The notes under the pieces were generated by a model. The model searched no databases and was not told the origin of the DNA. It was given only the letters and a program-made list of their open reading frames with translations. Below are positions 1 through 7,287 of a stretch of DNA of 32,319 nucleotides, piece by piece. This DNA comes from an uncultured Christensenella sp. (lineage in GTDB: Bacteria > Bacillota > Clostridia > Christensenellales > UBA1242): the NCBI GenBank assembly GCA_949841595.1, contig CATKZB010000003.1:1-32319 (forward strand), in the 5' to 3' direction. Position 1 is the first letter of the stretch, and the number at the start of each line of letters is the position of its first letter. Both the position numbers and the translations under genes were made by a program.

Positions 1-154
1 AATTTTTAATTACATTATATCTCTGTTTTATTCCTATATCGTTTTTTACCTTATACTCAAATTCCTTTGGAAAATATGGTAAATCGTCTAAAGTCCACTT
101 TTTATTCCTTTCTAAATTATTTTTATTGAGCAAAATTTTTACTCTTGAATACAA
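1..154 (-). pseudogene. DNA topoisomerase III (TopB)-like fragment, 5'-truncated, cut by window edge
   Basis: An open frame runs off the left edge. Its readable part includes KKWTLDDLPYFPKEFEYKV and then GIKQRYNVIKN. This matches my recollection of the segment of type IA topoisomerases (TopB) just before the Toprim acidic motif, where W-x-L-E-D-L-P-x-x-P-x-x-F and Q-F-x-V-I-K recur. In intact TopB about 60 residues carrying the 'EKPSVA' start precede this point. Here an in-frame TAG lies directly upstream, only TTG codons could start (154 or 133), and there is no convincing Shine-Dalgarno. The most likely reading is a decayed or truncated copy, perhaps from a mobile element, since TopB genes are common on conjugative elements. 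The rest lies outside the window, so the state of the gene cannot be judged; a short unrelated gene remains possible. Confidence 0.4.
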
Positions 155-271
155 CTAAAAACAATCAAAATTGCTTAAATAAAACTAAAATTAGCAATCT
201 ACAGTATAAAAACAACACAAGCCACATTTTTTCGACAAACCGATTTTTCTTTCGTATTTTAAACAAAAATG

Positions 272-397
272 TTATCTTTTTCTTATATTTACCCTTGCAA
301 GTTCTTCTAAGATTTCCTTTTCTTTTTGTTCGTCACAGTTGGTTATAACCTCAACTGCAACGTTTCCACAATACATTGTCTGAACCTTTTTTGCCAT
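272..397 (-). CDS. 41-residue Cys-containing small protein, unknown
   Basis: A short gene starts with ATG preceded at good distance by AAGAGGT, and ends in TAA. The product begins MAKKVQTMYCGNVAVEVITN and has a helical, charged second half (EQKEKEILEELARV). It has two cysteines, at residues 10 and 21, spaced like half of a small metal site or a redox pair. There is no signal peptide or membrane segment. It is read in the same direction as the topoisomerase-like fragment downstream and diverges from the double-HTH gene, so it may belong to the same accessory element. I do not recognise the family. Its support is the ribosome-binding site and sensible protein composition, not homology. Confidence 0.5.
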   Translation of the reverse strand: MAKKVQTMYCGNVAVEVITNCDEQKEKEILEELARVNIRKR

Positions 398-479
398 GAT
401 ATGTACCTCTTTTTGTGTTTTTGTGAAGAAATATATGCTAGCAAGTATCACCCCACTTATTTAGTTTAGCACACTTTAA

Positions 480-515
480 CCTAAAATAAAAATGAATTTA
501 AAATAAAATTTTAGG
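480..515. promoter_or_regulatory. Inverted repeat upstream of the double-HTH gene
   Basis: CCTAAAAT (480-487) and ATTTTAGG (508-515) form a perfect 8-bp inverted repeat with a 20-base A/T-rich spacer, 12 bases upstream of the ATG of the double-HTH gene. TAAAAT inside the left arm could serve as a -10 box. The position suits an autoregulatory operator for the adjacent HTH protein, but an A/T-rich repeat can also arise by chance. The rest of the 398-527 gap is A/T-rich and shows nothing else clear. Confidence 0.3.
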
Positions 516-527
516 GAAAATTAATTT

Positions 528-962
528 ATGGAAAAATTTGCTGATATCTTAAAGGATTTAATTGAAGAAAAAGGCTTGTCGTTAAGAAAAATTGCAACTG
601 ACTCTAATTTGGTGACAAACCAATTAAGTCATTATATCAATGACAAACTTTATCCAAGCATCAAATCTGCACTCAAACTTGCAAAATATTTTGACTGCAG
701 CATGGATTATCTTTTTGGCATAACAGAAGACAAAACTTCAAAATATAAGTCTGACAAAAATGATTTATCAAAATTTTATGTACGCTATCAAAATGCACTG
801 AGTGAAAACAACATAACTCATTGGAAATTTGCAAAAGAAAACAATTTCGCTGAGTCTTTGGTGAGAAAATGGCGAAAAGGTGCTGCTCCAAGCTTAAAAA
901 ACTTGATAATTATTGCTCAAGGTCTGTCAACATCAATTGATTATTTGGTTGGAAGAGAATAA
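528..962 (+). CDS. Xre-family regulator with two HTH domains in tandem
   Basis: The 144-residue protein has an N-terminal Cro/C1-type helix-turn-helix (about residues 5-66). Its recognition region is around LRKIATDSNLVTNQLSHYIN and it ends in the hallmark MDYLFGITE. After a charged linker, a second, diverged HTH (about 82-144) follows the same plan and ends IDYLVGRE. It looks like an internal duplication, so a monomer could contact two half-sites. There is no effector or membrane domain, so it is probably a cytoplasmic transcription factor. The Shine-Dalgarno is weak (AGGGAAAA). An inverted repeat just upstream may be its operator. It is convergent with dnaJ and shares a terminator hairpin with it. 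Target genes cannot be read from the sequence. Confidence 0.8.
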   Translation: MEKFADILKDLIEEKGLSLRKIATDSNLVTNQLSHYINDKLYPSIKSALKLAKYFDCSMDYLFGITEDKTSKYKSDKNDLSKFYVRYQNALSENNITHWKFAKENNFAESLVRKWRKGAAPSLKNLIIIAQGLSTSIDYLVGRE

Positions 963-964
963 AA

Positions 965-990
965 AAGGGATTTTTACAATCCCTTCATTT
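965..990. terminator. Bidirectional terminator between double-HTH gene and dnaJ
   Basis: AAGGGATT and AATCCCTT pair perfectly around a five-base loop (TTTAC). There is an A-run on the left and a T-rich stretch on the right, so it can stop transcription from both converging genes. The dnaJ stop codon lies inside the hairpin. Confidence 0.8.
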
Positions 991-2107
991 TATTTTTAAA
1001 CTCTTTGTTTTTTGGAAAATCGTTTTCAACTAAGTTTGCATCAATTTCTTTCAAAAGCTCTTTTGTTTTTTTGCTTAGAATTTTTGGAGGTTCACTTTTG
1101 ATCGTCACAAGCAAATCTCCATAGCTCTCACGATTCAAGACTTTGACGCCTTTCCCTTTAAGACGCATAACTGTTCCACTTTGAGTCCCTTCTTTGATGT
1201 CAAGTGTTGTTGTTCCCTTTGTAAGTGGAATTTCAACTTTTCCACCAAGCAAGCAAGTTGTGAAAGGTACATATAAATCAAACAACAGATCAGTCCCTAT
1301 TCTTTTGAAAATTTTATGAGAAGCAACAGAAACTTTTATATTTAAATCTCCACTTATGCCATGCCCTGTTGAAGCATTTCCTTCGCCTTTCATGCGAATT
1401 GTCTGACCATCATCAATTCCTGCTGGAACTTTAACATGGACTTCAGTTGGAACTTTTTTATAACCCTTTCCATTACATTCTTCACATCTTTCTTTTATCA
1501 TCTTTCCAGTGCCATTACACTTTGGACAAACACTTTCTCTTATTGTAGTTCCAAACATTGTGTTTTGTTGATAACGAACTCTGCCTGCCCCCTTACATTC
1601 TGGACAAGTGGTGAATTCTTTACCATTCTTTGCACCAGTGCCATTGCATTTGTGACAACTTTCAACACGATTGAAAGATAAAATTTTTTCAACACCAAAA
1701 ACGGCTTCTTCAAAAGAGAGTTTCATTGCGACATTGATATCATCGCCACGTTGTTGAACTCGAGAGGATCTTCCTTCTCCACCACCAAAAGCAGAGAAAA
1801 TATCGCTGAAAATATCTGAAAATCCTCCAAAACCTTGACCACCACTAAAGAAATCTCCAAAGCCACCACCTTGACCACCAAATTGTGGGCCATCGGCAGA
1901 GCCATATTGGTCATAGTTTGAACGTTTTTTATCGTCGCCCAAAACTTCATAAGCTTCATTGATTTCTTTAAATTTTTCGGCAGCTTCAGGAGTTTTGTTA
2001 AGGTCAGGATGATATTTTTTTGCAAGACGTCTGTAAGCTGACTTAATTTCGTCAGCATCAGCACTCTTACTCACTCCCAAAATCTCATAATAATCTTTAT
2101 TTGCCAT
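974..2107 (-). CDS. dnaJ: Chaperone DnaJ (Hsp40)
   Basis: DnaJ delivers unfolded clients to DnaK and stimulates its ATPase. The 377 residues have the full type I layout. The J domain (1-69) has the catalytic HPD at 33-35. The Gly/Phe-rich linker covers about 75-112. The zinc domain has four CxxCxGxG repeats (Cys pairs 151/154, 168/171, 194/197, 208/211), followed by the C-terminal substrate-binding region. Length is normal for the family. The ATG is preserved by the conserved [12 protein letters not shown] start. It is the last gene of hrcA-grpE-dnaK-dnaJ, 68 bases after dnaK with no terminator between, so it is presumably under the same CIRCE/HrcA control. Confidence 0.98.
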   Translation of the reverse strand: MANKDYYEILGVSKSADADEIKSAYRRLAKKYHPDLNKTPEAAEKFKEINEAYEVLGDDKKRSNYDQYGSADGPQFGGQGGGFGDFFSGGQGFGGFSDIFSDIFSAFGGGEGRSSRVQQRGDDINVAMKLSFEEAVFGVEKILSFNRVESCHKCNGTGAKNGKEFTTCPECKGAGRVRYQQNTMFGTTIRESVCPKCNGTGKMIKERCEECNGKGYKKVPTEVHVKVPAGIDDGQTIRMKGEGNASTGHGISGDLNIKVSVASHKIFKRIGTDLLFDLYVPFTTCLLGGKVEIPLTKGTTTLDIKEGTQSGTVMRLKGKGVKVLNRESYGDLLVTIKSEPPKILSKKTKELLKEIDANLVENDFPKNKEFKNKMKGL

Positions 2108-2175
2108 TATTTTTCTCGTTTTATCTTATTTTTTCGACTTTTTTCTACATTTTCGGAAATTTTCTGACTTTAAAC

Positions 2176-3996
2176 TTAGTCAATCACAACTTCTGGATCA
2201 CCGTCATCTTTTTTGTCAGATGAATTTGCATTATTTCCAGCATCGCCATTAGCTCCATTTGGATTTGCATTTTGATACATCTTTGTGAAAACTTCATTTG
2301 AAACTTGAGTAAGTGATTCCAAAGCCTTTTTGATAACTTCAATGTCATCGCTTTCAAATTCTTTCTTATCTTTTTCAATTTCGTCTTCAAGACGTTTTTT
2401 GTCTTCAGCAGAAAGTTTGTCACCATTCTCTTTCAACATCTTTTCAAGAGAGTAAACCATGTTGTCTGCTTGATTTTTTGTTTCAATAAATTCTTTCTTT
2501 TTCTTGTCTTCTTCAGCATGAGCTTCAGCTTCTTTGATTGCCTTTTCAATGTCTTCTTCTTTCAAGTTTGAAGAAGCAGTGATTGTGATGTTTTGTTCTT
2601 TGTTTGTTCCAAGATCTTTTGCAGAAACTTTAACAATTCCGTTTGCATCAATATCGAAAGTAACTTCAATTTGAGGTACTCCTCTTGGTGCTGGAGGAAT
2701 GTCTGAAAGTTGGAATCTTCCAAGAGTTTTGTTTTGAGCAGCAAATTCTCTTTCACCTTGCAAAACATGAATGTCAACACCTGGTTGATTGTCAGCAGCA
2801 GTTGAGAAGATTTGAGATTTCTTAGTTGGAATGGTTGTATTTCTTTCAATCAATTTTGTGAAAACGCCACCCAAAGTTTCAATTCCAAGAGAAAGTGGAG
2901 TAACATCCAAAAGAAGCACATCCTTAACTTCCCCAGCAAGCACACCTGCTTGAATTGCAGCACCAACGGCAACACATTCATCAGGATTGATTCCTTTGAA
3001 AGGTTCTTTTCCTGTATATTTCTTGACAGCTTCAACAACTGCAGGGATACGTGTTGAACCACCAACAAGAATAACCTTGTCAATCTGTGAAGTTGAAAGT
3101 TTTGCATCTTGCAATGCCTTTGTGCAACATTCTGTTGTTTCTTTAACCAAATCTTCTGTCAAAGCATCAAATTTTGCTCTTGAAAGTTCAACTTCCAAGT
3201 GTTTTGGTCCGTTTTGATCAGCTGTAATAAATGGCAATGAAATTGTTGTCATAGCAGTTGCTGAAAGGTCAATTTTGGCTTTTTCAGCAGCTTCTTTAAG
3301 TCTTTGCATAGCAAGTTTGTCTTTAGACAAATCCATACCACCATTTGCTTTCTTAAATTCTTCAACCAAGAAATCGATGATACGATTGTCAAAGTCATCT
3401 CCACCAAGTCTTGTGTTTCCGTTTGTAGACAAAACTTCAAACACATTGTCACCTATTTCAAGAATAGACACATCAAATGTTCCACCACCAAGGTCATAAA
3501 CCAAAATCTTTTGATTGTGATTTTCACCTTTGTCAAGTCCATAAGCAAGAGCAGCAGCTGTAGGTTCGTTTATAATACGAAGCACTTCCAAACCAGCGAT
3601 TTTTCCTGCATCTTTTGTTGCTTGTCTTTGGCTGTCGTTGAAATAAGCAGGCACAGTGATGACAGCTTGAGTAACTTTTTCGCCCAAATAGCTTTCTGCA
3701 TCAGTTTTAAGTTTTGACAAAATCATGGCAGAAATCTCTTGTGGAGAATAGTCTTTTCCATTGAGCTTTGCTTTATAGTTTGTGCCCATTTCTCTTTTGA
3801 TTGAGATAACGGTGCTGTCGTTTACAATTGCCTGTCTTTTGGCAACTTTTCCAATAAGCCAGCCATCTTTGTAAGCCACAACTGAAGGGGTTGTTCTGTC
3901 TCCCTCAGCATTTGCGATAACTGTAGGTTTTCCACCTTCCATAACAGCTACGCAAGAATTTGTTGTTCCTAAGTCAATACCAATAATTTTTCCCAT
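2176..3996 (-). CDS. dnaK: Chaperone DnaK (Hsp70)
   Basis: ATP-driven chaperone of the cytoplasm. At 606 residues it has normal Firmicutes length. The nucleotide-binding domain carries the signatures [14 protein letters not shown] (N-terminus), [17 protein letters not shown] and [13 protein letters not shown]. The hydrophobic linker [19 protein letters not shown] leads into the substrate-binding beta domain and helical lid. The tail is acidic and ends [10 protein letters not shown], similar to the EEVD-type ends of other DnaK proteins. The ATG follows AAAAGGAG at good spacing. It is the third gene of the heat-shock operon, 4 bases after grpE, so translation is probably coupled. Confidence 0.99.
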   Translation of the reverse strand: MGKIIGIDLGTTNSCVAVMEGGKPTVIANAEGDRTTPSVVAYKDGWLIGKVAKRQAIVNDSTVISIKREMGTNYKAKLNGKDYSPQEISAMILSKLKTDAESYLGEKVTQAVITVPAYFNDSQRQATKDAGKIAGLEVLRIINEPTAAALAYGLDKGENHNQKILVYDLGGGTFDVSILEIGDNVFEVLSTNGNTRLGGDDFDNRIIDFLVEEFKKANGGMDLSKDKLAMQRLKEAAEKAKIDLSATAMTTISLPFITADQNGPKHLEVELSRAKFDALTEDLVKETTECCTKALQDAKLSTSQIDKVILVGGSTRIPAVVEAVKKYTGKEPFKGINPDECVAVGAAIQAGVLAGEVKDVLLLDVTPLSLGIETLGGVFTKLIERNTTIPTKKSQIFSTAADNQPGVDIHVLQGEREFAAQNKTLGRFQLSDIPPAPRGVPQIEVTFDIDANGIVKVSAKDLGTNKEQNITITASSNLKEEDIEKAIKEAEAHAEEDKKKKEFIETKNQADNMVYSLEKMLKENGDKLSAEDKKRLEDEIEKDKKEFESDDIEVIKKALESLTQVSNEVFTKMYQNANPNGANGDAGNNANSSDKKDDGDPEVVID

Positions 3997-4000
3997 TTTT

Positions 4001-4600
4001 TTATTCTCCTTTTTTATTTACAATAACTTTGGAATATCTTATAACTTTTCCATTAAGTGTATATCCTGCTTGGAATTCATCCAAGATGATATCATTATCT
4101 TTTTGTTCGTCCCTCAAAACTGCAATAACTTCATGCAGATTGTGGTCAAACTTTTGCCCAACAGTGTCGATTTTCTCCACTTTAAGGCTTTTAAGAGCAT
4201 TAAGTATTTTTTCTTCAATCATATTAACTCCAGCCAAAACGCTTTCGTCTGTTATGCTCTTTTTTGCTTCTTTAAAAGTGTCAAGACACGGCAAGAACAC
4301 TTCAATAACACTCTTTTTTCCTTCTTCTCTTTGATAGTCAAGTTGCTCAGCCACTCTTTTTCGATAGTTGTCAAAATCTGCTTGCAAGCGCTGTGCCATG
4401 GCAAGATATTGCCCTGCAACTTCTTCTACACTTGGTTGATGTCCACAGCATTCGTCATCACAACAACATTCATGTCCTTCTTCGTGGCAATGGCATTCAT
4501 GACCATCTTCATGGCAGTAACAATCGTGATCTTCTTGACAATTGCAACCATGTTTTTTTTCTTTCACTTCGTTTTCTTGAAGATTTTTATCTTTTTTCAT
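4001..4600 (-). CDS. grpE: Nucleotide exchange factor GrpE with Cys/His-rich N-terminal extension
   Basis: GrpE releases ADP from DnaK as a coiled-coil dimer. Residues from about 58 onward are standard GrpE: the long helix with [18 protein letters not shown], then the beta-domain end [20 protein letters not shown]. Unusually, residues 17-54 hold 11 Cys and 8 His, including the repeated pattern [19 protein letters not shown], mixed with Asp/Glu. This region is normally a poorly conserved charged, disordered tail. The composition suggests binding of several zinc, nickel or copper ions, or redox sensitivity; that is inference. Its start is adjacent to the hrcA stop codon, so the two are tightly coupled. 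Confidence 0.96.
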   Translation of the reverse strand: MKKDKNLQENEVKEKKHGCNCQEDHDCYCHEDGHECHCHEEGHECCCDDECCGHQPSVEEVAGQYLAMAQRLQADFDNYRKRVAEQLDYQREEGKKSVIEVFLPCLDTFKEAKKSITDESVLAGVNMIEEKILNALKSLKVEKIDTVGQKFDHNLHEVIAVLRDEQKDNDIILDEFQAGYTLNGKVIRYSKVIVNKKGE

Positions 4601-5596
4601 TTATTCTCCCTTTTCTTTTGACAATTCATCCACCACCACTTTCAGTGCAGATGCAATTCCCATATAATCCATTTTTTGAGGACCAAACACTCCAATTGAA
4701 GCCAATTTGTTTCCACCCACAATGATTGGAGCTTTCACAACCGAACATTTGTCAGCATTGTCATCAGCAACCACAGCTGAAATCTCGCTTTCGTCATCGT
4801 CCAACACCTCAATCAACTCTTCTTTGTCGTTGAGAGTTTTCAAAACTTTTTTGGCTTCTTCCAATTTTTCTTTGTCGACCAAATCAACCACACTTTCAGC
4901 CTGAACATTTAAAAGTTTTTGTTTGTTCATTTTTGAAAGTCCCAAAATGATGTTGTCAACCACACCTTGGAAAGCTTCAATTTCGCCATTCATTCCTTTT
5001 CTTAAGCCTTTGATGTTTTCCATCATAAAGCCCATGGTTTCGCCCTTGAAATATTTGGTGAGATAATTGGAAGCATCTTGACAATTTTCTGCTGTCGCAA
5101 CAATGTCCATGGTGTTTGTGATGTATCCATAATTTGTTCCAATCAAAACCATACATTTATTGTCAAGCAGTGGAATGATTTTAAACTCTTGCAAAATCAA
5201 GTTTTCAATGCCATTCACAAGCACCACTGTTGGATAATTGGTGGCTTTGCTGATTATCTTTGCAATGCCAGCAACAATTTCAGTCAGACTCTGGGTTCTG
5301 TTTTCAATGAGTTTTCTCACATCTTCCAGTTCTCCATTTGTCGCTTTGATGTTTTTCAAAAGATTTTCCACATAAAAGCGATAACCTTGAGCCGTCGGCA
5401 CACGTCCACCTGATGTGTGCAACTGTTTCAAAAAGCCCATAGCTTCCAAAGCGTTGAGTTCTTGCCTTAACGTTGCAGTGGAAACATCAAGCGAAGTTCT
5501 GTCTTTAACCGACCCACTGGTGATTGGTGCAGAGTCTTTGATAAACTCTTCAACAGCAATGTTTAAAATCTTGATTTTTCTTTCAGAGAGTTCCAT
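4601..5596 (-). CDS. hrcA: Heat-inducible transcription repressor HrcA
   Basis: HrcA represses class I heat-shock genes by binding CIRCE. The 331-residue protein starts with the winged-helix DNA-binding region (about 1-75), including SGSVKDRTSLDVSTATLRQE and the motif LHTSGGRVPTAQGYRFYV, both diagnostic of HrcA. It continues into the dimerisation and GAF-like regions and ends with the typical GPQKMDYMGIASALKVVVDEL. The ATG is preceded by AAAGG. It is the first gene of the operon, and the CIRCE element and promoter sit directly upstream, giving the classical autoregulatory loop in which GroEL assists HrcA folding. Confidence 0.97.
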   Translation of the reverse strand: MELSERKIKILNIAVEEFIKDSAPITSGSVKDRTSLDVSTATLRQELNALEAMGFLKQLHTSGGRVPTAQGYRFYVENLLKNIKATNGELEDVRKLIENRTQSLTEIVAGIAKIISKATNYPTVVLVNGIENLILQEFKIIPLLDNKCMVLIGTNYGYITNTMDIVATAENCQDASNYLTKYFKGETMGFMMENIKGLRKGMNGEIEAFQGVVDNIILGLSKMNKQKLLNVQAESVVDLVDKEKLEEAKKVLKTLNDKEELIEVLDDDESEISAVVADDNADKCSVVKAPIIVGGNKLASIGVFGPQKMDYMGIASALKVVVDELSKEKGE

Positions 5597-5620
5597 AAAT
5601 ATAAACCTTTTATAAGTTTG

Positions 5621-5647
5621 CTAGCACTCTCGACTTACAAGTGCTAG
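5621..5647. promoter_or_regulatory. CIRCE operator (HrcA binding site)
   Basis: CTAGCACTC, nine spacer bases, AAGTGCTAG. This closely matches the CIRCE consensus TTAGCACTC-N9-GAGTGCTAA. It lies between the -10 box and hrcA, where bound HrcA would block transcription of the whole operon. The symmetry extends two further bases on each side. Confidence 0.95.
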
Positions 5648-5651
5648 CATT

Positions 5652-5680
5652 ATTATATGCAGATAAAAAATAAAAGTCAA
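5652..5680 (-). promoter_or_regulatory. Sigma-A promoter of the hrcA operon
   Basis: On the minus strand: TTGACT (5680-5675), 17-base spacer, TATAAT (5657-5652). The predicted start point falls at the upstream edge of CIRCE, as in other HrcA-controlled operons. Confidence 0.9.
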
Positions 5681-5727
5681 CAAAAATTGTCAACTTTTTA
5701 AAAAAATTTTTTCAAACTAAAAATAAT

Positions 5728-5970
5728 CTATTCGTATGTTTCATCATTATCATTAAAATAATCTCTATCGAAAAACTCTTTCAAAGTAATATTTGCTCCT
5801 GAACAAAGCTTTTTCAATGTAATTATTTTAGGACTTTTACTCTTAGCATACATAAAATCAAAAACTGTTGAAGGTGTTAAATTCGAATCTAAACAAAGCG
5901 CAGTTAAGTTCGTTTTTCTTTCTGCTACTAATTCATTTATCCTTGTTCTTAAACAATCATCAAATTTCAT
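5728..5970 (-). CDS. Small Xre-type HTH regulator, paralogue 3 of the array
   Basis: The 80-residue single-domain protein has a Cro/C1-like HTH: helix 2 and recognition helix around LTALCLDSNLTPSTVFDFM, followed by KSPKIITLKKLCSGANITLKEFFD. It aligns over its whole length with the two upstream genes but is the most diverged. It lacks the MKL-QA-ER-L start and ends in an acidic tail (NDNDETYE). Its likely Shine-Dalgarno (TAGGA) overlaps the stop codon of the preceding gene, so the two are probably co-transcribed and coupled. No effector domain is present; its targets are unknown. Confidence 0.75.
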   Translation of the reverse strand: MKFDDCLRTRINELVAERKTNLTALCLDSNLTPSTVFDFMYAKSKSPKIITLKKLCSGANITLKEFFDRDYFNDNDETYE

Positions 5971-5983
5971 ATTAATTTATTTC

Positions 5984-6217
5984 CTAATATTCTAGATTTG
6001 TAAACAGTTTGCTATCATAAAATTCAGAAAGCGAGATTTCTAATGCTTCACATATTAATAAAATTGTATCAGATTTAATATTTTTAGTCTTTCCTGATAT
6101 TATGTAATTAAGTGTTGATGGAACAAGTCCTGCCAGTGTAGCTAACCTTGTTTTTGTAATACCTTTTTGATTACATAATTCCAATATTCTCTCTGCTTGT
6201 GCTTGATGTAATTTCAA
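5984..6217 (-). CDS. Small Xre-type HTH regulator, paralogue 2 of the array (TTG start)
   Basis: The 77-residue protein starts with TTG, chosen because AAAGGGAG lies nine bases before it and the N-terminus MKLHQAQAERILELC then aligns exactly with paralogue 1. The HTH core is TKTRLATLAGLVPSTLNYII, followed by SGKTKNIKSDTILLICEALE and the C-terminal helix SLSEFYDSKLF. Whole-length similarity to the gene upstream is plain by eye. An 18-bp palindrome about 55 bases upstream is shared with paralogue 1, which suggests gene and operator were duplicated together. Confidence 0.8.
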   Translation of the reverse strand: MKLHQAQAERILELCNQKGITKTRLATLAGLVPSTLNYIISGKTKNIKSDTILLICEALEISLSEFYDSKLFTNLEY

Positions 6218-6271
6218 ATTACTAATCTCCCTTTAGTTTTATATAATCCTAACATTTTTATAATTTTTATG

Positions 6272-6289
6272 TTGTGAACGCATTCACAA
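6272..6289. promoter_or_regulatory. 18-bp palindromic operator, site A
   Basis: TTGTGAACGCATTCACAA, one mismatch from the perfect palindrome TTGTGAATGCATTCACAA. It lies between the stop codon of paralogue 1 and the start of paralogue 2. On the minus strand a TATAAA follows ten bases after the TTCACA half, so the site would overlap the -35 region. Confidence 0.65.
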
Positions 6290-6523
6290 TTAGTCGTCTA
6301 TATTTCTAAATAAGTCACAATTAAAAAATTCATCTAAAGTTATCTCTAAACCTTGACACAAACTATAAATAGTTTCTATTTTAGGGTTTTGACTTTTTCC
6401 AGAAAAAATACAATTTACTGTAGATTGTAATACTCCTGACATTGTACAAAGCTTATTAGGTTTAATATTTCTTTCTTTACAATAAAATAAAATTCTTTCT
6501 CCAATCGCTTGATATAGTTTCAT
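6290..6523 (-). CDS. Small Xre-type HTH regulator, paralogue 1 of the array
   Basis: The 77-residue protein starts at the ATG that follows AAGGAG. A longer in-frame reading upstream has no ribosome-binding site and breaks the alignment with paralogue 2, so it was rejected. N-terminus MKLYQAIGERILFYC, HTH core PNKLCTMSGVLQSTVNCIF, then SGKSQNPKIETIYSLCQGLE and TLDEFFNCDLF. Two palindromic sites (B and C) sit in its upstream region, one directly before the Shine-Dalgarno, a layout expected for negative autoregulation. It diverges from the 88-residue gene, so sites B and C could control both. Confidence 0.82.
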   Translation of the reverse strand: MKLYQAIGERILFYCKERNIKPNKLCTMSGVLQSTVNCIFSGKSQNPKIETIYSLCQGLEITLDEFFNCDLFRNIDD

Positions 6524-6536
6524 AAATAACTCCTTA

Positions 6537-6554
6537 TTGTAAATGTATTCACAA
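6537..6554. promoter_or_regulatory. 18-bp palindromic operator, site B
   Basis: TTGTAAATGTATTCACAA, two mismatches from TTGTGAATGCATTCACAA. It lies immediately upstream of the Shine-Dalgarno of paralogue 1, so a protein bound here would block the transcript just after initiation. Confidence 0.6.
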
Positions 6555-6582
6555 TTATCGTAGCATTTATAAAAAAATAATG

Positions 6583-6600
6583 TTGTGAATGCATTCACAG
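6583..6600. promoter_or_regulatory. 18-bp palindromic operator, site C
   Basis: TTGTGAATGCATTCACAG, one mismatch from the perfect palindrome; the symmetry continues two bases further on each side. It lies in the divergent intergenic region, 13 bases upstream of the -35 box of the 88-residue gene and upstream of a TATAAA that could serve paralogue 1. Confidence 0.68.
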
Positions 6601-6613
6601 CATTAAAAATTAG

Positions 6614-6642
6614 TTGACAAAGTTTTTACAATTTATTACAAT
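6614..6642 (+). promoter_or_regulatory. Sigma-A promoter of the 88-residue gene
   Basis: TTGACA, 17-base spacer, TACAAT. Just downstream, TTACG-N6-CGTAA (6645-6660) forms a second, unrelated palindrome across the predicted transcription start, a usual place for a repressor site. Confidence 0.8.
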
Positions 6643-6676
6643 AATTACGATATACCGTAATAGAGGAGAGTAATAA

Positions 6677-6943
6677 ATGATAAATAACAACTTTGAAAAT
6701 GTAAAAACACAGATATTAGAGGATTTTTTCTTGTTAGAAAAATCTAAAAATGATTTACTTACTGAAAATCTTTTTGAAGGAATTGAAATTGATTTTGCTA
6801 AATCATTAAATAAAAAGCAAAATAAAAAATACCAAACTCTTAAAAATATTAAAGAAATTAAAAATATTTATGAAAGTAGTCAATTAATAGGATTTATTTT
6901 TGAAAATTTAGATAAATATAAAAATCTTATAGAAAAAGAATAA
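6677..6943 (+). CDS. 88-residue charged helical protein, unknown, divergent from Xre array
   Basis: The ATG follows GAGGAG at good spacing and a strong promoter. The product is rich in Lys, Asn and Glu, is predicted all-helical by eye and has no cysteine, signal peptide or membrane segment (start MINNNFENVKTQILEDFFLL). I do not recognise the family. Two stop codons end it, after which the same frame stays open for 30 more codons; this may be the remnant of a longer ancestor or chance. Its promoter is flanked by the palindromes shared with the Xre genes, so it is a likely regulatory target, perhaps the effector half of a small regulator/effector module. That link is inference. Confidence 0.7.
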   Translation: MINNNFENVKTQILEDFFLLEKSKNDLLTENLFEGIEIDFAKSLNKKQNKKYQTLKNIKEIKNIYESSQLIGFIFENLDKYKNLIEKE

Positions 6944-7287
6944 TAAAAATTTGAATCCAGTCTAACTGACCTTTATGATATTCAAGAAAATGAGTTGATT
7001 GATTATGTCGTCAAATTTATTTTTTCTTTGATGAAATAATGGTGGGGTGCTTTTTGTCAAAAAAATATTCAATATTTGTACCCTACCGGCTTTTTCCGTG
7101 CCAAAATATTTTTGTTGAATAAAAAAGTTGCTAAAAAACATCTTAACAACAAAAAATCCACTAATCCTAGTGGATTTTTTATTGTTATTCATACAATCAA
7201 CATAAACGTGCTCACATTCTCAAACAAACATTTGTTTGACTTTGTAATAGCAGTTATGTTAAATTAATTTCTATATAAGGAGAAATT
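6944..7287. other. Gene-poor stretch with folded elements and possible gene remnants
   Basis: No convincing gene is present. Two features stand out. GGTGGGGTGC (7041-7050) can pair along its full length, with G-T wobbles, with GTACCCTACC (7078-7087); between them AAATATT and AATATTT form a nested hairpin. A clear terminator hairpin follows further on. The first 90 bases continue the frame of the preceding gene and end LIDYVVKFIFSLMK before a stop, as a C-terminal remnant might. The whole could be a decayed small mobile element or the tail of a lost gene. Confidence 0.35.
7151..7180. terminator. Terminator hairpin
   Basis: AATCCACTA and TAGTGGATT pair around a four-base loop, with an A-run before and T-run after, so it can act in both directions. 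No intact gene ends directly before it; the 88-residue gene stops about 210 bases upstream. Confidence 0.7.

Noticed and set aside
231-237. 0A-box heptamer TGTCGAA (minus strand) at the left edge
   Set aside because: A lone heptamer in A/T-rich DNA next to a gene fragment, with no sporulation gene; a similar one occurs inside feoB. Likely chance.
145-348. 67-codon plus-strand frame near the left edge
   Set aside because: It starts at TTG without a ribosome-binding site, gives an implausible Phe-rich product and lies opposite the 41-residue gene that has good signals.
2812-3717. Long frames opposite dnaK
   Set aside because: Antisense shadows produced by the codon bias of dnaK; no start signals.
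6962-7267. Two overlapping 60-76-codon frames on opposite strands in the gene-poor stretch
   Set aside because: No Shine-Dalgarno, low-complexity Asn/Lys/Phe products, and both cross the terminator hairpin.
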